64,000 nt of DNA from Thauera sp. 28 (GTDB lineage Bacteria > Pseudomonadota > Gammaproteobacteria > Burkholderiales > Rhodocyclaceae): contig NZ_AMXA01000014.1 of assembly GCF_000310145.2 (NCBI RefSeq), positions 32,385-96,384 on the forward strand. Reading direction: 5' to 3'. The translations under genes were made by a program, and so were the position numbers. Below are positions 63,954-64,000 of this stretch, piece after piece (positions within the stretch are counted from its first letter, which is position 1; the number at the start of each line of letters is the position of its first letter). The notes beneath the pieces are model-generated. The model ran no database searches. It was not told the DNA's origin and saw only the letters and a program-made list of their open reading frames with translations.

Positions 63954-64000
63954 TGTAGGAGCGGCGCCAGTCGCGAGCCCCGAAAAGCTCGCGACTGGCG
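63954..64000. repeat. REP-like palindrome, cut by window end
   Basis: After typA, TGTAGGAGCGG (63954-63964) leads into a perfect 14-bp inverted repeat, CGCCAGTCGCGAGC (63965-63978) and 63987-64000, with loop CCCGAAAA. A reverse copy of the lead (CGCTCCTAC) occurs near 63890. This head and stem are typical of the intergenic repeats scattered in beta- and gammaproteobacteria. The element probably continues beyond the window. Confidence 0.7.

Overview
The window is GC-rich chromosomal DNA from a Gram-negative bacterium, most likely a betaproteobacterium of the Rhodocyclales (Azoarcus/Thauera/Aromatoleum type). The evidence is the gene order rpsB-tsf-pyrH-frr-uppS-cdsA-dxr-rseP-bamA-skp-lpxD-fabZ-lpxA-lpxB-rnhB, the pairing of hpnCDE squalene genes with a soluble NAD-reducing hydrogenase, and a TsaB/RimI/family-4 UDG cluster. 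The genus is inference from gene content; no 16S rRNA gene is present.

Layout. 1-2.4 kb: the end of a CbiM-like membrane permease gene and a 598-residue acyl-CoA dehydrogenase. 2.4-6.6 kb (minus): a tightly overlapping ompR-envZ-yciB-yciI-bolA-ppiC chain. 6.8-13.1 kb: a small secreted protein, tsaB-rimI-udg, lplT, a LysR regulator and radA. 13.1-18.3 kb (minus): hoxF-hoxU-hoxY-hoxH-hoxW, a bidirectional NAD-linked [NiFe] hydrogenase with its endopeptidase. 18.36-27.09 kb: a complete filamentous-phage (inovirus) prophage of about 8.7 kb. 27.25 kb: tRNA-Leu(UAG). 27.4-30.8 kb (minus): manC-rfbD-rfbB sugar-nucleotide genes. 31.0-35.6 kb (minus): an AttEFGH-like ABC exporter with a Tat-type lipocalin/hydratase protein. 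35.8-38.8 kb (plus): hpnCDE, the hydroxysqualene route to squalene. 38.9-41.5 kb: an M14 peptidase, yaaA and a hypothetical. 41.7-56.8 kb (minus): the conserved translation/envelope block. 57.1-64 kb: map-glnD, a YqhA-type membrane protein, a thioinosine/thioadenosine phosphorylase, typA and a REP-like palindrome at the window edge.

The most unusual region is the prophage. It encodes a repressor, a rolling-circle Rep, an ssDNA-binding protein, a 44-residue major coat protein, a TspB-like adsorption protein, a DUF2523 pVI and Zot/pI, but no integrase. A shared 13-base core at both ends sits inside dif-like Xer sites (18365-18377 and 27077-27089), so integration by host XerCD is the likely route. 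The attachment site lies in the last codons of the repressor gene: the lysogen uses a stop codon supplied by the chromosome, whereas the circular phage would add 15 residues. The phage also carries a minus-strand cytosine-C5 methyltransferase whose DNA is open, and looks conserved, in a second frame; a DUF4417-like protein in an unexpected setting; three operator-like palindromes; and a pT181-like hairpin just before rep.

The housekeeping genes fit together as ribosome and nucleotide supply (rpsB, tsf, pyrH, frr), isoprenoid, phospholipid and cell-wall lipid supply (dxr, cdsA, uppS), lipid A and outer-membrane assembly (lpxABD, fabZ, bamA, skp, rseP), and squalene/hopanoid supply (hpnCDE) beside a lipid-type ABC exporter.
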